From: Muribaculum sp.
GTDB taxonomy: Bacteria; Bacillota; Clostridia; Lachnospirales; Lachnospiraceae
Assembly (NCBI GenBank): GCA_023663505.1
Contig: JAMPHH010000020.1
Coordinates: 1-47,219 of the forward strand
Direction of reading: 5' to 3'
Length of the DNA: 47,219 nucleotides
Shown here: piece after piece, positions 1-8,362 of the stretch
Layout of the letters: each line of letters starts with the position of its first letter
Position numbering within the stretch: position 1 is the first letter of the stretch
The notes under the pieces: model-generated
The model's input: only the letters and a program-made list of their open reading frames with translations
The model's database searches: none
What the model was told of the DNA's origin: nothing
Translations under genes and position numbers: made by a program

Positions 1-122
1 TAATGGATATTTTCTAAGTCACCTATTCCAACTAACCAACAGACGCAGGGCGGGAAGGTGACAAACGAACACAAGTAAATAAGGGGACTTTCTTGATCCT
101 CAAAGGGCTAAGGAGAAGAATA

Positions 123-398
123 ATGGATATATACATAGAACGTGAAAAGGATATAACATTGCAGGAATGGTTGAATTATGTTAAAACGGATAAGGATTTA
201 GTTTTAAGAGAATTTGGAGAAGGTATCAACCCTATTACAAAACAGAAATTAAAGATAAAAATAGAGGGAAGGGTACTTTTTGACGATTGTGAAATCATAT
301 ATCAAAAAGGACGTATCGGTTGTGATAATTACTCAGAAAGAGTATTGGCTAAATTAAAAGAAATTGCGATATCTTTAGGTGCGGAGGTTTTTGAATAG
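123..398 (+). CDS. Small conserved hypothetical protein (91 aa)
   Basis: A 91-residue soluble protein starting MDIYIEREKD. I chose the ATG at 123 rather than an in-frame start at 93 because a good Shine-Dalgarno (AAGGAGAAG) lies just upstream of 123. The body contains the phrases EWLNYVKTDKDL and GINPITKQKLKI, which I loosely recall from uncharacterised small clostridial proteins. There is no signal peptide or membrane segment. It is AT-rich compared with the genes to its right and has no operon partner in view. Function is unknown; an immunity-type or phage-derived small protein is possible but unsupported. Confidence 0.6.
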   Translation: MDIYIEREKDITLQEWLNYVKTDKDLVLREFGEGINPITKQKLKIKIEGRVLFDDCEIIYQKGRIGCDNYSERVLAKLKEIAISLGAEVFE

Positions 399-498
399 TG
401 GGATATCTCAGGTTTTTCATGCCCGTGAGGGGAAATGAGGTGTATAAGTTGTTGGTAACCATTAAGCATAATTTAATGGAATTGCCAGTGTACTCAAG

Positions 499-1677
499 TT
501 ACTCACTGTGCGGCAGAGAGATTGCCAGCTTTTTCAGGTACACAGCCTCCATACGGCGGGCAAGCCCTTCTTGACCGGCAGTGCGGACGGACTCCACCGT
601 GGAGATCTGCATCTGCCGAAGAGTGCCGGGATTCTTTTGGAAGTCTTGGATAATTTCATGAAATTCCTCTGCCGTGCGGAAAGGCAGACCATTGACTCCC
701 TCCTGCACCTGTCCGGGGTTCTCTTCGTCTACGATATGGAGAACGGGCAGCCCCATAGCCATGGCCTCCAGCATGGAGATTGAGTTGACCTCTGTGCGGG
801 ACGCTGTGGCAAAGAGGTCACAGCAGGCATATACCTCCCGCACCTGATCATGGGGAACGCCACCGACAAATATCACGCTGCCTGCGATGCCCAGATGCTT
901 TGCCTGTTCCCGCAGAGCGGGAGCCTGCGGACCATCTCCAATAATCACAAGCTTAATATGGTCGTCAGGCTGGCTGTGGGCAGCGAACATATCCAACAGA
1001 ACATCAATACTTTTTTCCTGCCCAAGACGTCCGCAGAAGCACAGAACTAAATCTTCCGGGCAAAGTCCGTACCGCATCCGAAGTGACTGTACACACTGAG
1101 CATTTGCCTGTTCTCTGGAAAAATACTCCAACTCCACGGCATTTGGCACCACATTTATATGGCGGTGTACTCCACAGCTCTCCAGAAAGCCTTGTACTCT
1201 TGCCGAGGGACCGATGACCTCATCGGCAATCTCCCCATAGTAGCCGATATACTCCCTCATGACCTTTCGGGCAATGGGAATCATTGGGCGAGGGACAATG
1301 TAGTGGAGATATTGCTCCCACATAGTATGTAAGGTGTAGAAAAGAGGGATTTTCATCCGGCGGGCAGTCTCCACCCCCGACCAGCCGATTCCGAACTCAG
1401 TGTGGATATGGACAACATCAAAGGCGAAATCATCCAGCAGCCGATCCCGCTCCCTGTTGTGGGAGGACGCGGCTCCATAGTCATAGAGATGTTTCAAGGT
1501 GGCAGCAGGACAGTGAAGGACACCATCATTTATGTAGTGGCTCCTGATTGCAGTGTCCGCAGTCACCACAAGGACGGTATGTCCAATAAGCTCAAGTCCC
1601 TCCTTCAGTGTTTTTACATGGGTAGCCACCCCGTTGATCTGGGGCAAGTATGTATCTGTAAACAGTGCGATTTGCAT
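499..1677 (-). CDS. GT4-family glycosyltransferase, diglucosyl-diacylglycerol type
   Basis: A 392-residue GT-B fold glycosyltransferase. The N-terminus (MQIALFTDTYLPQINGVATH) is the classic start of the GT4 group that glycosylates diacylglycerol or phosphatidylinositol at the inner face of the membrane. The C-terminal half carries the nucleotide-sugar motif around TEVNSISMLEAMAMGLPVL, with the two spaced glutamates of the family, preceded by FCGRLGQEKSIDVLL. Length is normal. The ATG at 1677 has AAAGGA upstream. It lies 22 bp after the PF06541-type gene on the same strand, so the two are probably cotranscribed and envelope-related. Sugar donor and lipid acceptor cannot be read from the sequence. 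Confidence 0.85.
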   Translation of the reverse strand: MQIALFTDTYLPQINGVATHVKTLKEGLELIGHTVLVVTADTAIRSHYINDGVLHCPAATLKHLYDYGAASSHNRERDRLLDDFAFDVVHIHTEFGIGWSGVETARRMKIPLFYTLHTMWEQYLHYIVPRPMIPIARKVMREYIGYYGEIADEVIGPSARVQGFLESCGVHRHINVVPNAVELEYFSREQANAQCVQSLRMRYGLCPEDLVLCFCGRLGQEKSIDVLLDMFAAHSQPDDHIKLVIIGDGPQAPALREQAKHLGIAGSVIFVGGVPHDQVREVYACCDLFATASRTEVNSISMLEAMAMGLPVLHIVDEENPGQVQEGVNGLPFRTAEEFHEIIQDFQKNPGTLRQMQISTVESVRTAGQEGLARRMEAVYLKKLAISLPHSE

Positions 1678-1699
1678 AACAGTTTTTCCTTTACTTTTG

Positions 1700-2692
1700 T
1701 TATTTTGTGGTAAATTTCATGCTGGGGAATATACGCTCCATCCGTTCATCAGGAAAACATTGATCCACTGTTTCCCAAAACGGCTTATTGGCCGGGATAC
1801 CTTCCACCCGCTGGCTCCATCGGAACACGGAGATTCCGGAGATAACTATATTGAGCATAAACAATACGGTAAGAGTCCAAACAGCGGCTTTCCCTGCTTT
1901 CTTGGGAAGTTTCAAAATCCACCGGGTCAGCCGGGGATAGATATTCTTGATCCACAGCACGCCTAAGATACCCCAAAATACGGCGTGCATCAGACAGATG
2001 CGACCGTTGATGTTGAAAGGGATATGGCTGTAATCCCACGACCTTGAGCCCAATACTATCTCCTGCACCCACGAACAGATATATTCCATGGTACTTCCGA
2101 TTATCATGCCACCAAGAAAGGACAGGCTGCCGCCCCGGTTCCTAAACCGATAGAGTGCCAGAGTCAGCACCACCGCTCCCGCGCCGTAAAGCAGGTTGAA
2201 CGGTCCATACACCAGACCGACCCGGCTCATCAGGATACCACGAGTTACCAGTACAAAAAGCATTTCAATGACCACACCTAAGAAACTAGCCACTAAACAC
2301 AGGATAAACAGCTTGTAGTAATTCAAGCCTTTGGCAAAGTGACCTGTGCTTTGCTCCGCTATGTCGATAGCCGCATTAGCCGGCGGGGAAAAAATGCCAT
2401 GTTTTTTGTCCGCCCTTCTAAGATCGCCCCATCGGGCGAGTAACTCATCGTTCATACCATAGACCAGAGATGAGGCTTTCCACAGAGCGTCACTGACATG
2501 AGTCAGCTTTTCCGCCCTGTGCTTAACATTCTCTGTCATAGCATCTGTGCGCTCTACATTCAAGAGCTGCGGGTAATATTCCTGCATCTGGTCATTCAGG
2601 ACTTCCACATCTTCCAGAAACGCTGTGCTGCGTACATACAATTCCTGCATCTTCTCGTCAAGTTCTGAATCGGATATTGCGCCCATTTCCAT
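1700..2692 (-). CDS. PF06541-type multi-pass membrane protein ('putative ABC transporter permease')
   Basis: About 330 residues. The first ~105 are soluble and helical; the rest has five to six membrane segments, including LFILCLVASFLGVVIEMLFV and the family-like stretch GLVYGPFNLLYGAGAVVLTL. The phrases GMIIGSTMEYICSWVQE and WDYSHIPFNINGRICL are characteristic of the uncharacterised membrane family usually annotated as putative ABC transporter permease, although no ATPase is nearby. I prefer the ATG at 2692 because GAAGGG sits nine bases upstream; a TTG at 2701 overlaps that site. It is the likely first gene of an operon with the GT4 glycosyltransferase. Transport function is not established for this family. 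Confidence 0.75.
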   Translation of the reverse strand: MEMGAISDSELDEKMQELYVRSTAFLEDVEVLNDQMQEYYPQLLNVERTDAMTENVKHRAEKLTHVSDALWKASSLVYGMNDELLARWGDLRRADKKHGIFSPPANAAIDIAEQSTGHFAKGLNYYKLFILCLVASFLGVVIEMLFVLVTRGILMSRVGLVYGPFNLLYGAGAVVLTLALYRFRNRGGSLSFLGGMIIGSTMEYICSWVQEIVLGSRSWDYSHIPFNINGRICLMHAVFWGILGVLWIKNIYPRLTRWILKLPKKAGKAAVWTLTVLFMLNIVISGISVFRWSQRVEGIPANKPFWETVDQCFPDERMERIFPSMKFTTK

Positions 2693-2761
2693 ATTCCTCA
2701 ACCCTTCACTTTTTTATCCAAGCACTAATCCATAGCAATCTAAAAGCGCTCAACAAACCGC

Positions 2762-2976
2762 TCAAAGCCTGTGCAGATACATTAGCATCTCATACGAATG
2801 CATTTTCTCACGGTCTGCATCGGTGATGAGCATCGGCTTTTCACTGACCTTGTTGTAAACATCCATGAATGCCCCCGAAATACGGCGTTGCAGATATCCC
2901 TGTCGATAGGAGCCGCATTGTCCGAAAACAGATAGATATGGGCGATGGAAAATTCGTCCACTCCGTTCTGGAACCT
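2762..2976 (-). pseudogene. Frameshifted C-terminal remnant of an unidentified gene
   Basis: Read on the minus strand immediately after, and in frame with, the stop codon of the 71-aa gene, the sequence stays protein-like: FSIAHIYLFSDNAAPIDRDI, then NAVFRG. At a run of five G (near 2872-2876) the sensible frame shifts, continuing FMDVYNKVSEKPMLITDADR and EKMHSYEMLMYLHRL before a stop at 2762-2764. One missing G would restore a single reading frame. I do not recognise the family. The simplest explanation is the decayed 3' end of a foreign gene joined by deletion to the MATE operon. Confidence 0.45.
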
Positions 2977-3192
2977 TCAGGCTTCCTCTTTCAAAGCAGC
3001 CTCCGCCCTTGCTGCCGCCTTTGCACGGGCGCGGGCTTTCAAACGCGCTATAAACACAGCTCTTTCTTCTGCTTCTAATGCCTTTTTATGTTGTTCTTTC
3101 TTTTGGACATAATCATTCCATAATACATAGGCACCAAAGCCAGCCGATAGGATCCCTATTGCCGTCAGCAGTGTTTTCATTATCTTTTTCAT
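2977..3192 (-). CDS. Small membrane-anchored protein with Ala/Lys/Arg-rich tail
   Basis: A 71-residue protein starting MKKIMKTLLTAIGILSAGFG. One hydrophobic helix (about residues 6-26) is followed by a charged, Ala-rich helical tail (KKALEAEERAVFIARLKARA onward). The start at 3192 has GGAAAGGAG upstream; a longer reading frame up to 3315 lacks such a site and would overlap the MATE gene. It lies 32 bp downstream of the MATE exporter and is probably its last operon partner. Its stop codon is in frame with the remnant beyond it, so its natural C-terminus may have been lost or created by that junction. Function unknown. Confidence 0.5.
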   Translation of the reverse strand: MKKIMKTLLTAIGILSAGFGAYVLWNDYVQKKEQHKKALEAEERAVFIARLKARARAKAAARAEAALKEEA

Positions 3193-3224
3193 TGCAATGC
3201 TCCTTTCCAAATCACAAAGAACCG

Positions 3225-4568
3225 TTACATATATTGATACTTTTTTCTCTTTGCAAATAAGAATATAATCGAAATAGCAAAGGCAAAAATCTCTGCCGTC
3301 ACATCTGCGAGCCATATCCCGTCAAGCTTGAACAGGAGCGGCAGGAGCAGGATCGCCGCCATCTTGAAAATAAAAGTACGCAGGAAGGAAATCGCCGCCG
3401 ACACTCCGCCATCATTGAGCGCGGTAAAAAAGGACGAGGCAAAAATATTGAATCCTACGATGAAAAAGGATATCGTGGAAATCCGCAGCGCTCGCACCGT
3501 CATGTCAAACAATACCGGGTTATAGCCTACAAAAAGCTTCGCCAGCGGGACGGCGAGGAGCTGTGCCGCCACCACCATTGCGGCGCCGGTCATATACATA
3601 AGGATATTGCTCTTTTTCAGCAGGTTCTTCAGTTCCTTATGGTTTCCCGCGCCATAATGGTAACTGATCACAGGCGCGCATCCCATGGAATATCCGATAA
3701 AAATCGCGGCAAAAACAAATTGTACATACATAAGCACTCCGTAAGAGGCAACCCCATTCTCCCCCGCATATTTTAGAAGCTGAAAATTATATAAAATGCC
3801 TATCACCGCGGAGGTGGAGTTGGATACCATTTCGGAGGAACCGTTGGCGCAGGCTTTCAGAATCGGTTTCATTTCCAGTTTTGTCTTTACCAATTGCAAA
3901 AGGCTGCTGTTCGGGCGCAGGAAGTATATAAGCGGTATCACCGCCCCCACGCACTGGCTCAAGCCTGTGGCAAGAGCGGCGCCTGTCACGCCCCATCTGA
4001 ATACAGCTATGAACAAAGCGTCCAGCGCCATGTTAGCCACACCCGCCGCAACGGTAGCCCACAGACCAAGCTTTGGTTTTTCCGCCGCGATCAGAAAACT
4101 CTGGAACGCATACTGCAGCATAAAGGAAACAGTAAAGCCCATTGTGACGGAACCATACAGGACACAGTAGGGCAGCATTCCTTCCGTCGCGCCAAGCAGA
4201 AGCGAAACAGGTTTCATGATAGCAAGCCCCATAGCAGTAAGGGCAATGCCCACAATAACCGATACCCATATCATCATGGTAAAATAACGGTCTGCCTGTT
4301 CTTTTTTCTGTTCCCCCAATATTCTGGCGACCAAAGCGCTGCCGCCGCTTCCCAGCATAAAGCCCACGCCGCCCAGTATCGTGTTAAAGGGCATGATCAG
4401 GTTGATCGCGGCAAAGGCGGTGTCCCCCACATAATTGGAGACAAACAGCCCGTCTACAACACCATAGATAGAAGTAAATACCATCATCACAATCGACGGC
4501 ATAACAAAACGCAGGAGGCGCTTATAATTAAAATGGTCAGATAATTGGATTTTCATCTTTGCAGCCAT
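3225..4568 (-). CDS. MATE-family multidrug/sodium antiporter
   Basis: A 447-residue, twelve-helix MATE exporter. The N-terminal region RLLRFVMPSIVMMVFTSIYG then VDGLFVSNYVGDTAFAA is diagnostic, and IMPFNTILGGVGFMLGSGGS follows as in other clostridial MATE proteins. The central SYHYGAGNHKEL matches the family's repeat of that motif at the start of the second half. I use the ATG at 4568 (GGAAAAAAG upstream); it overlaps the end of the upstream kinase-like gene by about 30 bp, suggesting translational coupling. Together with the MarR gene in front it forms a probable self-regulated efflux operon. Substrate is unknown. Confidence 0.88.
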   Translation of the reverse strand: MAAKMKIQLSDHFNYKRLLRFVMPSIVMMVFTSIYGVVDGLFVSNYVGDTAFAAINLIMPFNTILGGVGFMLGSGGSALVARILGEQKKEQADRYFTMMIWVSVIVGIALTAMGLAIMKPVSLLLGATEGMLPYCVLYGSVTMGFTVSFMLQYAFQSFLIAAEKPKLGLWATVAAGVANMALDALFIAVFRWGVTGAALATGLSQCVGAVIPLIYFLRPNSSLLQLVKTKLEMKPILKACANGSSEMVSNSTSAVIGILYNFQLLKYAGENGVASYGVLMYVQFVFAAIFIGYSMGCAPVISYHYGAGNHKELKNLLKKSNILMYMTGAAMVVAAQLLAVPLAKLFVGYNPVLFDMTVRALRISTISFFIVGFNIFASSFFTALNDGGVSAAISFLRTFIFKMAAILLLPLLFKLDGIWLADVTAEIFAFAISIIFLFAKRKKYQYM

Positions 4569-5187
4569 ATTCTTTTTTCCTTTCAAAATACTCTCCCGCA
4601 AGCATTGCCAGCGGGGATACAATTTCGGGAATTTCGACACCTGTCGTATTCACGCACAATTCATATGCCCGTCTGTCCCCCCAGTGGTAATTGGAAAGGA
4701 AGTCATGGCTTGAGGCACGTGCTTTGTCAATCACCTTCATGCGCCGCTCCATCTCATAACCGCACATATTTTCATCACTTGTGGCTCTCTGCCTGCAGCG
4801 CTCCAGCTTTGTCTCTATATCTGCATATACAAAAATACGGTAAGGTCGCATACTGTGCAGGATAATATCAGCGTTTCTTCCTACTATGACAGCGTCTTCT
4901 TTTTCCGCCAACAGACGGATCACCTTGTGCTGTTCCGCAAGAATGCCTGCCGTCTGGTTTTGAGCATACACCTGTACCGTAAGGCTGCGTCGGGAGATAT
5001 AAGGGTAGTTTGCAACAAGACCACGTTCCAGAACCTTTTCAATATATTGCTCATCTATTTTAAGGTTTTCTGCAATTTTGCTGATGATTTCCCTGTCGTA
5101 GTAGGCGAAGCCAAGTTCGTCCGCCAGCCGTCTTCCAAGTTCCCTGCCGCCGCTCCCAAATTCGCGGCTTATCGTTATGATTTTCAT
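4537..5187 (-). CDS. Cytidylate kinase-like family protein
   Basis: 216 residues. The N-terminus MKIITISREFGSGGRELGRR is the phosphate-binding loop of the cytidylate-kinase-like family (PF13189), followed by ADELGFAYYDREIISKIAE. A lid-like region appears around CRQRATSDENM. The family resembles CMP kinases, but its substrate is generally unproven; true Cmk proteins differ in their NMP-binding insert. In clostridia such genes are often next to MarR and MATE genes, as here, which hints at a role in drug or nucleotide stress rather than housekeeping CMP phosphorylation. The start has AAAGGAGAT upstream. It lies between the MarR gene and the exporter and overlaps the latter. Confidence 0.8.
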   Translation of the reverse strand: MKIITISREFGSGGRELGRRLADELGFAYYDREIISKIAENLKIDEQYIEKVLERGLVANYPYISRRSLTVQVYAQNQTAGILAEQHKVIRLLAEKEDAVIVGRNADIILHSMRPYRIFVYADIETKLERCRQRATSDENMCGYEMERRMKVIDKARASSHDFLSNYHWGDRRAYELCVNTTGVEIPEIVSPLAMLAGEYFERKKEYGCKDENPII

Positions 5188-5230
5188 AAATATATCTCCT
5201 TTGACCTTTTTGCTCTTTACGGTACATGGA

Positions 5231-5689
5231 TCAATCTACCGCAGGAGAGTGTTTTTTCTCATATTCCTCCTGCATGAATCGGTTGATCTTGCGAAAAACG
5301 GAAATAAAAAGTTCTCTTTCTTCCCCTGAAATTCTGGAAAAAGCCGTCTGCTCGATTTCCTGTGTTTCCCCTATTACCTTTTCACAGAACTGCTTTCCGA
5401 TTTCTGTAAGCACAATTCGCTTTCTGTTACGTGTATTCGGGATTACCTCCAATGTGATCCACTCTTTCTTCAACATCGCCGTAATGGAAGTATTGATCGT
5501 CTGTTTTGAATATGACCAGCTATTGCACAGATCTACCTGTGTAACAGGTTCGTCATAGTTGTACAGTATATACAGTATCCAGTATATACTGTCGGTAAGA
5601 GCATACCTCTGTGCGATATTATGGTAGATCTCATCACTTTCATTGCAAAGCTGGTTGATCTCGATAATTTGTTTTTTTAAGGTATTCAT
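5231..5689 (-). CDS. MarR-family transcriptional regulator
   Basis: 152 residues with MarR winged-helix architecture: an N-terminal dimerisation helix, then a helix-turn-helix at DEPVTQVDLCNSWSYSKQTI, recognition helix NTSITAMLKKEWI and wing VIPNTRNRKRIVLTEIGK. It is the first gene of the minus-strand operon with the kinase-like and MATE genes, and its promoter lies inside a long palindrome (5717-5765). It is therefore a likely autorepressor released by an exporter substrate. A Cys in the HTH region (LCNSW) could permit redox sensing, but that is speculation. Confidence 0.88.
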   Translation of the reverse strand: MNTLKKQIIEINQLCNESDEIYHNIAQRYALTDSIYWILYILYNYDEPVTQVDLCNSWSYSKQTINTSITAMLKKEWITLEVIPNTRNRKRIVLTEIGKQFCEKVIGETQEIEQTAFSRISGEERELFISVFRKINRFMQEEYEKKHSPAVD

Positions 5690-5716
5690 ATAGTTTTCCC
5701 TTCCTATGGTAAAAAT

Positions 5717-5770
5717 AAGTATCCGTTTTCAGACTTATTATATAATAGTCCGAAAACGGATACTTGTCAA
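5717..5770 (-). promoter_or_regulatory. MarR operon promoter inside a long palindromic operator
   Basis: Arms AAGTATCCGTTTTC (5717-5730) and GAAAACGGATACTT (5752-5765) are perfect 14-bp inverted repeats. Between them lies a 12-bp self-complementary AT-rich core, TATTATATAATA. On the minus strand TTGACA (5770-5765), a 17-base spacer and TATTAT (5747-5742) form a near-ideal sigma-A promoter overlapping the palindrome. Bound MarR would cover both promoter boxes, which fits autorepression. Confidence 0.85.
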
Positions 5771-5821
5771 TAGATTCTCTATAAATTTTCAATAGGAAAT
5801 AAAACAAATTCCAATCAGTTC

Positions 5822-5850
5822 TTTTCGCCTTATTTATATTGTGTTATAAT
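5822..5850 (+). promoter_or_regulatory. Extended -10 promoter for the HD-fragment/Cys-rich genes
   Basis: TGTTATAAT at 5842-5850 is an extended -10 element (TGnTATAAT). The -35 position (about 5822-5827) is weak. It lies about 65 bp before the ATG at 5917 and points away from the MarR promoter. Confidence 0.5.
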
Positions 5851-5916
5851 GCTTTATGTGATTTTGTTTCCCTTGAAAGTTATCAAATCACAATCGGGAG
5901 TTGATGAGGTAGAGAG

Positions 5917-6141
5917 ATGGTTTATACACCAATGACGATCAAGGCTATGAAATATGCCTACGAAGCACATTTAGGACAAGTGGATTATAATAATGTTCCA
6001 TATATTTTTCACCCATATCATTTAGCAGAGCAGATGGAAGAAGAAAAATCTTGCACAGTTGCGCTGCTACATGATGTCATTGAAGATACGGACACCACAT
6101 TAGATGAATTAAAATTGGAATTTACGGAGGATACACAATGA
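5917..6141 (+). CDS. Truncated RelA/SpoT-type HD-domain protein
   Basis: 74 residues that match only the first part of the RelA/SpoT-type HD hydrolase: AYEAHLGQVDYNNVPYIFHP, then LAEQM and TVALLHDVIEDTDTTLDEL, which contains the metal-binding HD pair. Family members of this kind usually exceed 150 residues and include further metal ligands and the nucleotide pocket. Here the chain stops at EFTEDTQ and its TGA overlaps the ATG of the next gene (ATGA). The start has GAGGT upstream. It is probably an inactive fragment left by a deletion that fused it to the next gene, although a retained short HD protein cannot be excluded. Confidence 0.55.
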   Translation: MVYTPMTIKAMKYAYEAHLGQVDYNNVPYIFHPYHLAEQMEEEKSCTVALLHDVIEDTDTTLDELKLEFTEDTQ

Positions 6142-6470
6142 TTATTGAGGGCAATCAAAAAGAATTAGAGGCGATGAAACAATTCCACAAAGGAAATCGG
6201 CAGGAGGGATTACAGTTACAAGAAGAATTTGCTTCTGCTTTCAGAGAAGAATTCAAAGATAAAGACCATTGCTCATGTAAAAAAGCCTGTCGCTATCATG
6301 GTAATTGCAAAGAATGTGTGGCTATTCACAGAGCACATCAAGAACATGTTCCAAACTGTATGAGACCAATTATCAATGCGAAAATAAAACTCTTGTCTGA
6401 ATTGACAGAACATACGATTGCAAATGAAATTGAAGCTCCACATGAGATATTGAGAGAAGAATATCAGTAA
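6138..6470 (+). CDS. Cys/His-rich small conserved protein
   Basis: 110 residues. The N-terminal third is helical (KELEAMKQFHKGNRQEGLQL). The middle holds a Cys/His cluster: HCSCKKACRYHGNCKECVAI, followed by HRAHQEHVPNC, which is probably a metal-binding (Zn or Fe-S) module. I recall this cluster from short clostridial proteins sometimes labelled LPS biosynthesis protein without evidence. The start overlaps the preceding stop as ATGA, so translation is likely coupled. The tail (ELTEHTIANEIEAP) is not one I recognise from the short version. Function unknown. Confidence 0.6.
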   Translation: MIIEGNQKELEAMKQFHKGNRQEGLQLQEEFASAFREEFKDKDHCSCKKACRYHGNCKECVAIHRAHQEHVPNCMRPIINAKIKLLSELTEHTIANEIEAPHEILREEYQ

Positions 6471-6530
6471 TTAGGAATTGACAAATCCCAATTTATAGAA
6501 CTGAAAAACTTGGCAGTTGTGGAGGTGACA

Positions 6531-7475
6531 ATGATTATAAACACCGGAGGACGGACAGATACCGTCCAATATTACACAGAATGGCTGCTGAACCGCTTTG
6601 CGGAAGGGTATGTATTGGCGAGAAATCCCCTGTTCCCCAACAAGGTGACGCGCTATGAACTGACTCCGGACACGGTGGACTGCGTTGTCTTCTGCTCTAA
6701 GAATTACAAGCCGATACTCCCGTGCCTGCATGAGATTACAGACCACTTTCATACCTATTTCCATTACACGATTACCGCATATGGAAAGGATATCGAGCCG
6801 GGCGTTCCGAGCATAGACGAGAGCATGGAAACCTTGAAGGAGCTGTCTGCTTTAGTAGGAAAACAGCGTGTTTCATGGAGATATGACCCTGTCCTGCTGA
6901 CAAAGGAATATACCATAGAGCGGCATTTGGGAACCTTTGAACGCATGGCAAAGATGCTTTCCCCTCACATTGACCGCTGCATTTTCAGCTTTGTGGAAAT
7001 GTATAAAAAGTTGGAAAGCAATATGCCGGAGCTTATCCCGCTGTCCAAACAGGATAAGGATTTACTGGCGCAGGGATTAGGGGCGATTGCTGAAAAATAT
7101 GGCATCTATATCCAAACCTGTGGAACAAACGGGGATTATACCCGCTACGGTATCCATGCTTCCGGCTGCATGACGCTTGATGTCTTGGAAAATGCAAACG
7201 GCATTATGTTCAGGGACTTAAAGCATAAAGGGATGCGGCAGGGCTGCCACTGTATTGAAAGCAGGGATATAGGGGCTTATGATACCTGCATGAACGGTTG
7301 TAAATATTGCTACGCCAACAAAACCCCGCGGAGGGCATTTGAAAATTACAAATACCATGACAAGAATTCCCCTTTGCTGCTCGGTGTTGTAAAGGACACT
7401 GACACGGTGATACAGGGGGCGCAGAAAAGTTTTCGGGCAAAGGAACAGTATGTTCAAGAAACACTGAACCTTTAG
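6531..7475 (+). CDS. DUF1848 family protein (putative radical-SAM-like Fe-S protein)
   Basis: 314 residues from the ATG at 6531, which has an excellent GGAGGTGACA site; an earlier in-frame start lacks one. MIINTGGRTDTVQYYTEWLL and RNPLFPNKVTRYELTP are hallmarks of DUF1848. A conserved C-terminal cysteine group is visible (QGCHCIESRDIGAYDTC, then NGCKYCYAN); the CxxxCxYC-like arrangement is reminiscent of radical-SAM cluster ligands, placed here at the C-terminal end. SWRYDPVLLTKEYTIERHL is also typical. The reaction is unknown. It stands alone after the small genes upstream. Confidence 0.8.
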   Translation: MIINTGGRTDTVQYYTEWLLNRFAEGYVLARNPLFPNKVTRYELTPDTVDCVVFCSKNYKPILPCLHEITDHFHTYFHYTITAYGKDIEPGVPSIDESMETLKELSALVGKQRVSWRYDPVLLTKEYTIERHLGTFERMAKMLSPHIDRCIFSFVEMYKKLESNMPELIPLSKQDKDLLAQGLGAIAEKYGIYIQTCGTNGDYTRYGIHASGCMTLDVLENANGIMFRDLKHKGMRQGCHCIESRDIGAYDTCMNGCKYCYANKTPRRAFENYKYHDKNSPLLLGVVKDTDTVIQGAQKSFRAKEQYVQETLNL

Positions 7476-7490
7476 GAGAGGAATACTGAA

Positions 7491-7544
7491 ATGGAATTTC
7501 GTTGCGGAATCGCACCCCCATGTCACCCAACCATTATTAAGTGA
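7491..7544 (+). pseudogene. Very short ORF, possible 5' stub of a lost gene
   Basis: A 17-codon frame, MEFRCGIAPPCHPTIIK, begins seven bases after a good AGGAG site that lies just past the DUF1848 stop, then ends at TGA. The spacing is what one expects for the next gene of an operon, and the residues look like the start of a real protein. The following 100 bp are AT-rich and non-coding. It could be a truncated operon partner or a chance frame. Confidence 0.25.
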
Positions 7545-7662
7545 CACTGTTAGATACTCGAAAGACGAGAAAAGGTTCTTGCCATAAAATTATAAAAACA
7601 TCAAATAAAATATTAATATATATTCTGTTTGGAGATATATTTATAGAAAAGAAGGACAAACA

Positions 7663-8286
7663 ATGTATGAGGAAGTGAGGGTGCTTACCCATAGCAGTAT
7701 TAAAATCACGGGCGAGAAGGTTCTGTATTTCGACCCATATGAGGTTGCGGAGGAGTGGCATGACGCAGATGTGATTTTTGTGACACATGACCATTTTGAT
7801 CATTTCTCGCCGGAGGACATACGTAAGGTACAAAAGGAAGGAACCCTGCTTGTCCTGCCGGAATGCATGAAAGGGCAGGAAGCAAAGCAAAGCGTGGCGA
7901 ATGTGAGGTTTGTCAACCCGAGTGAGACGATAGAGGTGGCAGGACTCACGGTTCAGACGGTTGCAGCGTATAACCGCATGAAGCCCTTTCATTTGAAGGG
8001 TAAGGGGTATGTGGGATATCTCGTTACTATGGCGGGAGTGACATATTATGTGGCAGGTGATACGGATATCACGCCAGAGAATCAGCAGGTGTCCTGTGAC
8101 GTGGCTTTGGTGCCTGCGGGTGGGAAGTTTACCATGAATTACAAGGAGGCGGCTGAGTTGGTGAACCGAATAGAGCCGAAGCTGGCAATTCCTACCCACT
8201 ATGGAACTGTGGCGGGCTCTGTGGAGGATGGGGAACGTTTTGCACAGCTTGTCAGGGAAGGGATAGAGGTTAGGAGATTTATATAA
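7663..8286 (+). CDS. MBL-fold metallohydrolase, UlaG-like
   Basis: 207 residues. The metal site THDHFDHFSPEDI (residues 41-53) is the HxHxDH motif of metallo-beta-lactamase-fold hydrolases. Further ligands appear as AGDTD (near 132-136) and PTHYGT (near 188-193). The compact size and the central strand pattern (VGYLVTMAGVTYYVAGDTD) match the UPF0173/UlaG-like branch of Zn-dependent hydrolases. Cytoplasmic, with no signal peptide. It is preceded by an AT-rich spacer and a GAAAAGAAGG site. Substrate unknown; gene neighbours give no pathway. Confidence 0.85.
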   Translation: MYEEVRVLTHSSIKITGEKVLYFDPYEVAEEWHDADVIFVTHDHFDHFSPEDIRKVQKEGTLLVLPECMKGQEAKQSVANVRFVNPSETIEVAGLTVQTVAAYNRMKPFHLKGKGYVGYLVTMAGVTYYVAGDTDITPENQQVSCDVALVPAGGKFTMNYKEAAELVNRIEPKLAIPTHYGTVAGSVEDGERFAQLVREGIEVRRFI

Positions 8287-8362
8287 ATATATCTTCAAAA
8301 AACTGCAAAACAGAAATTAAATGCGGTGAAAAAATGCAATTATATATCCAAGGAGCGTGCGC

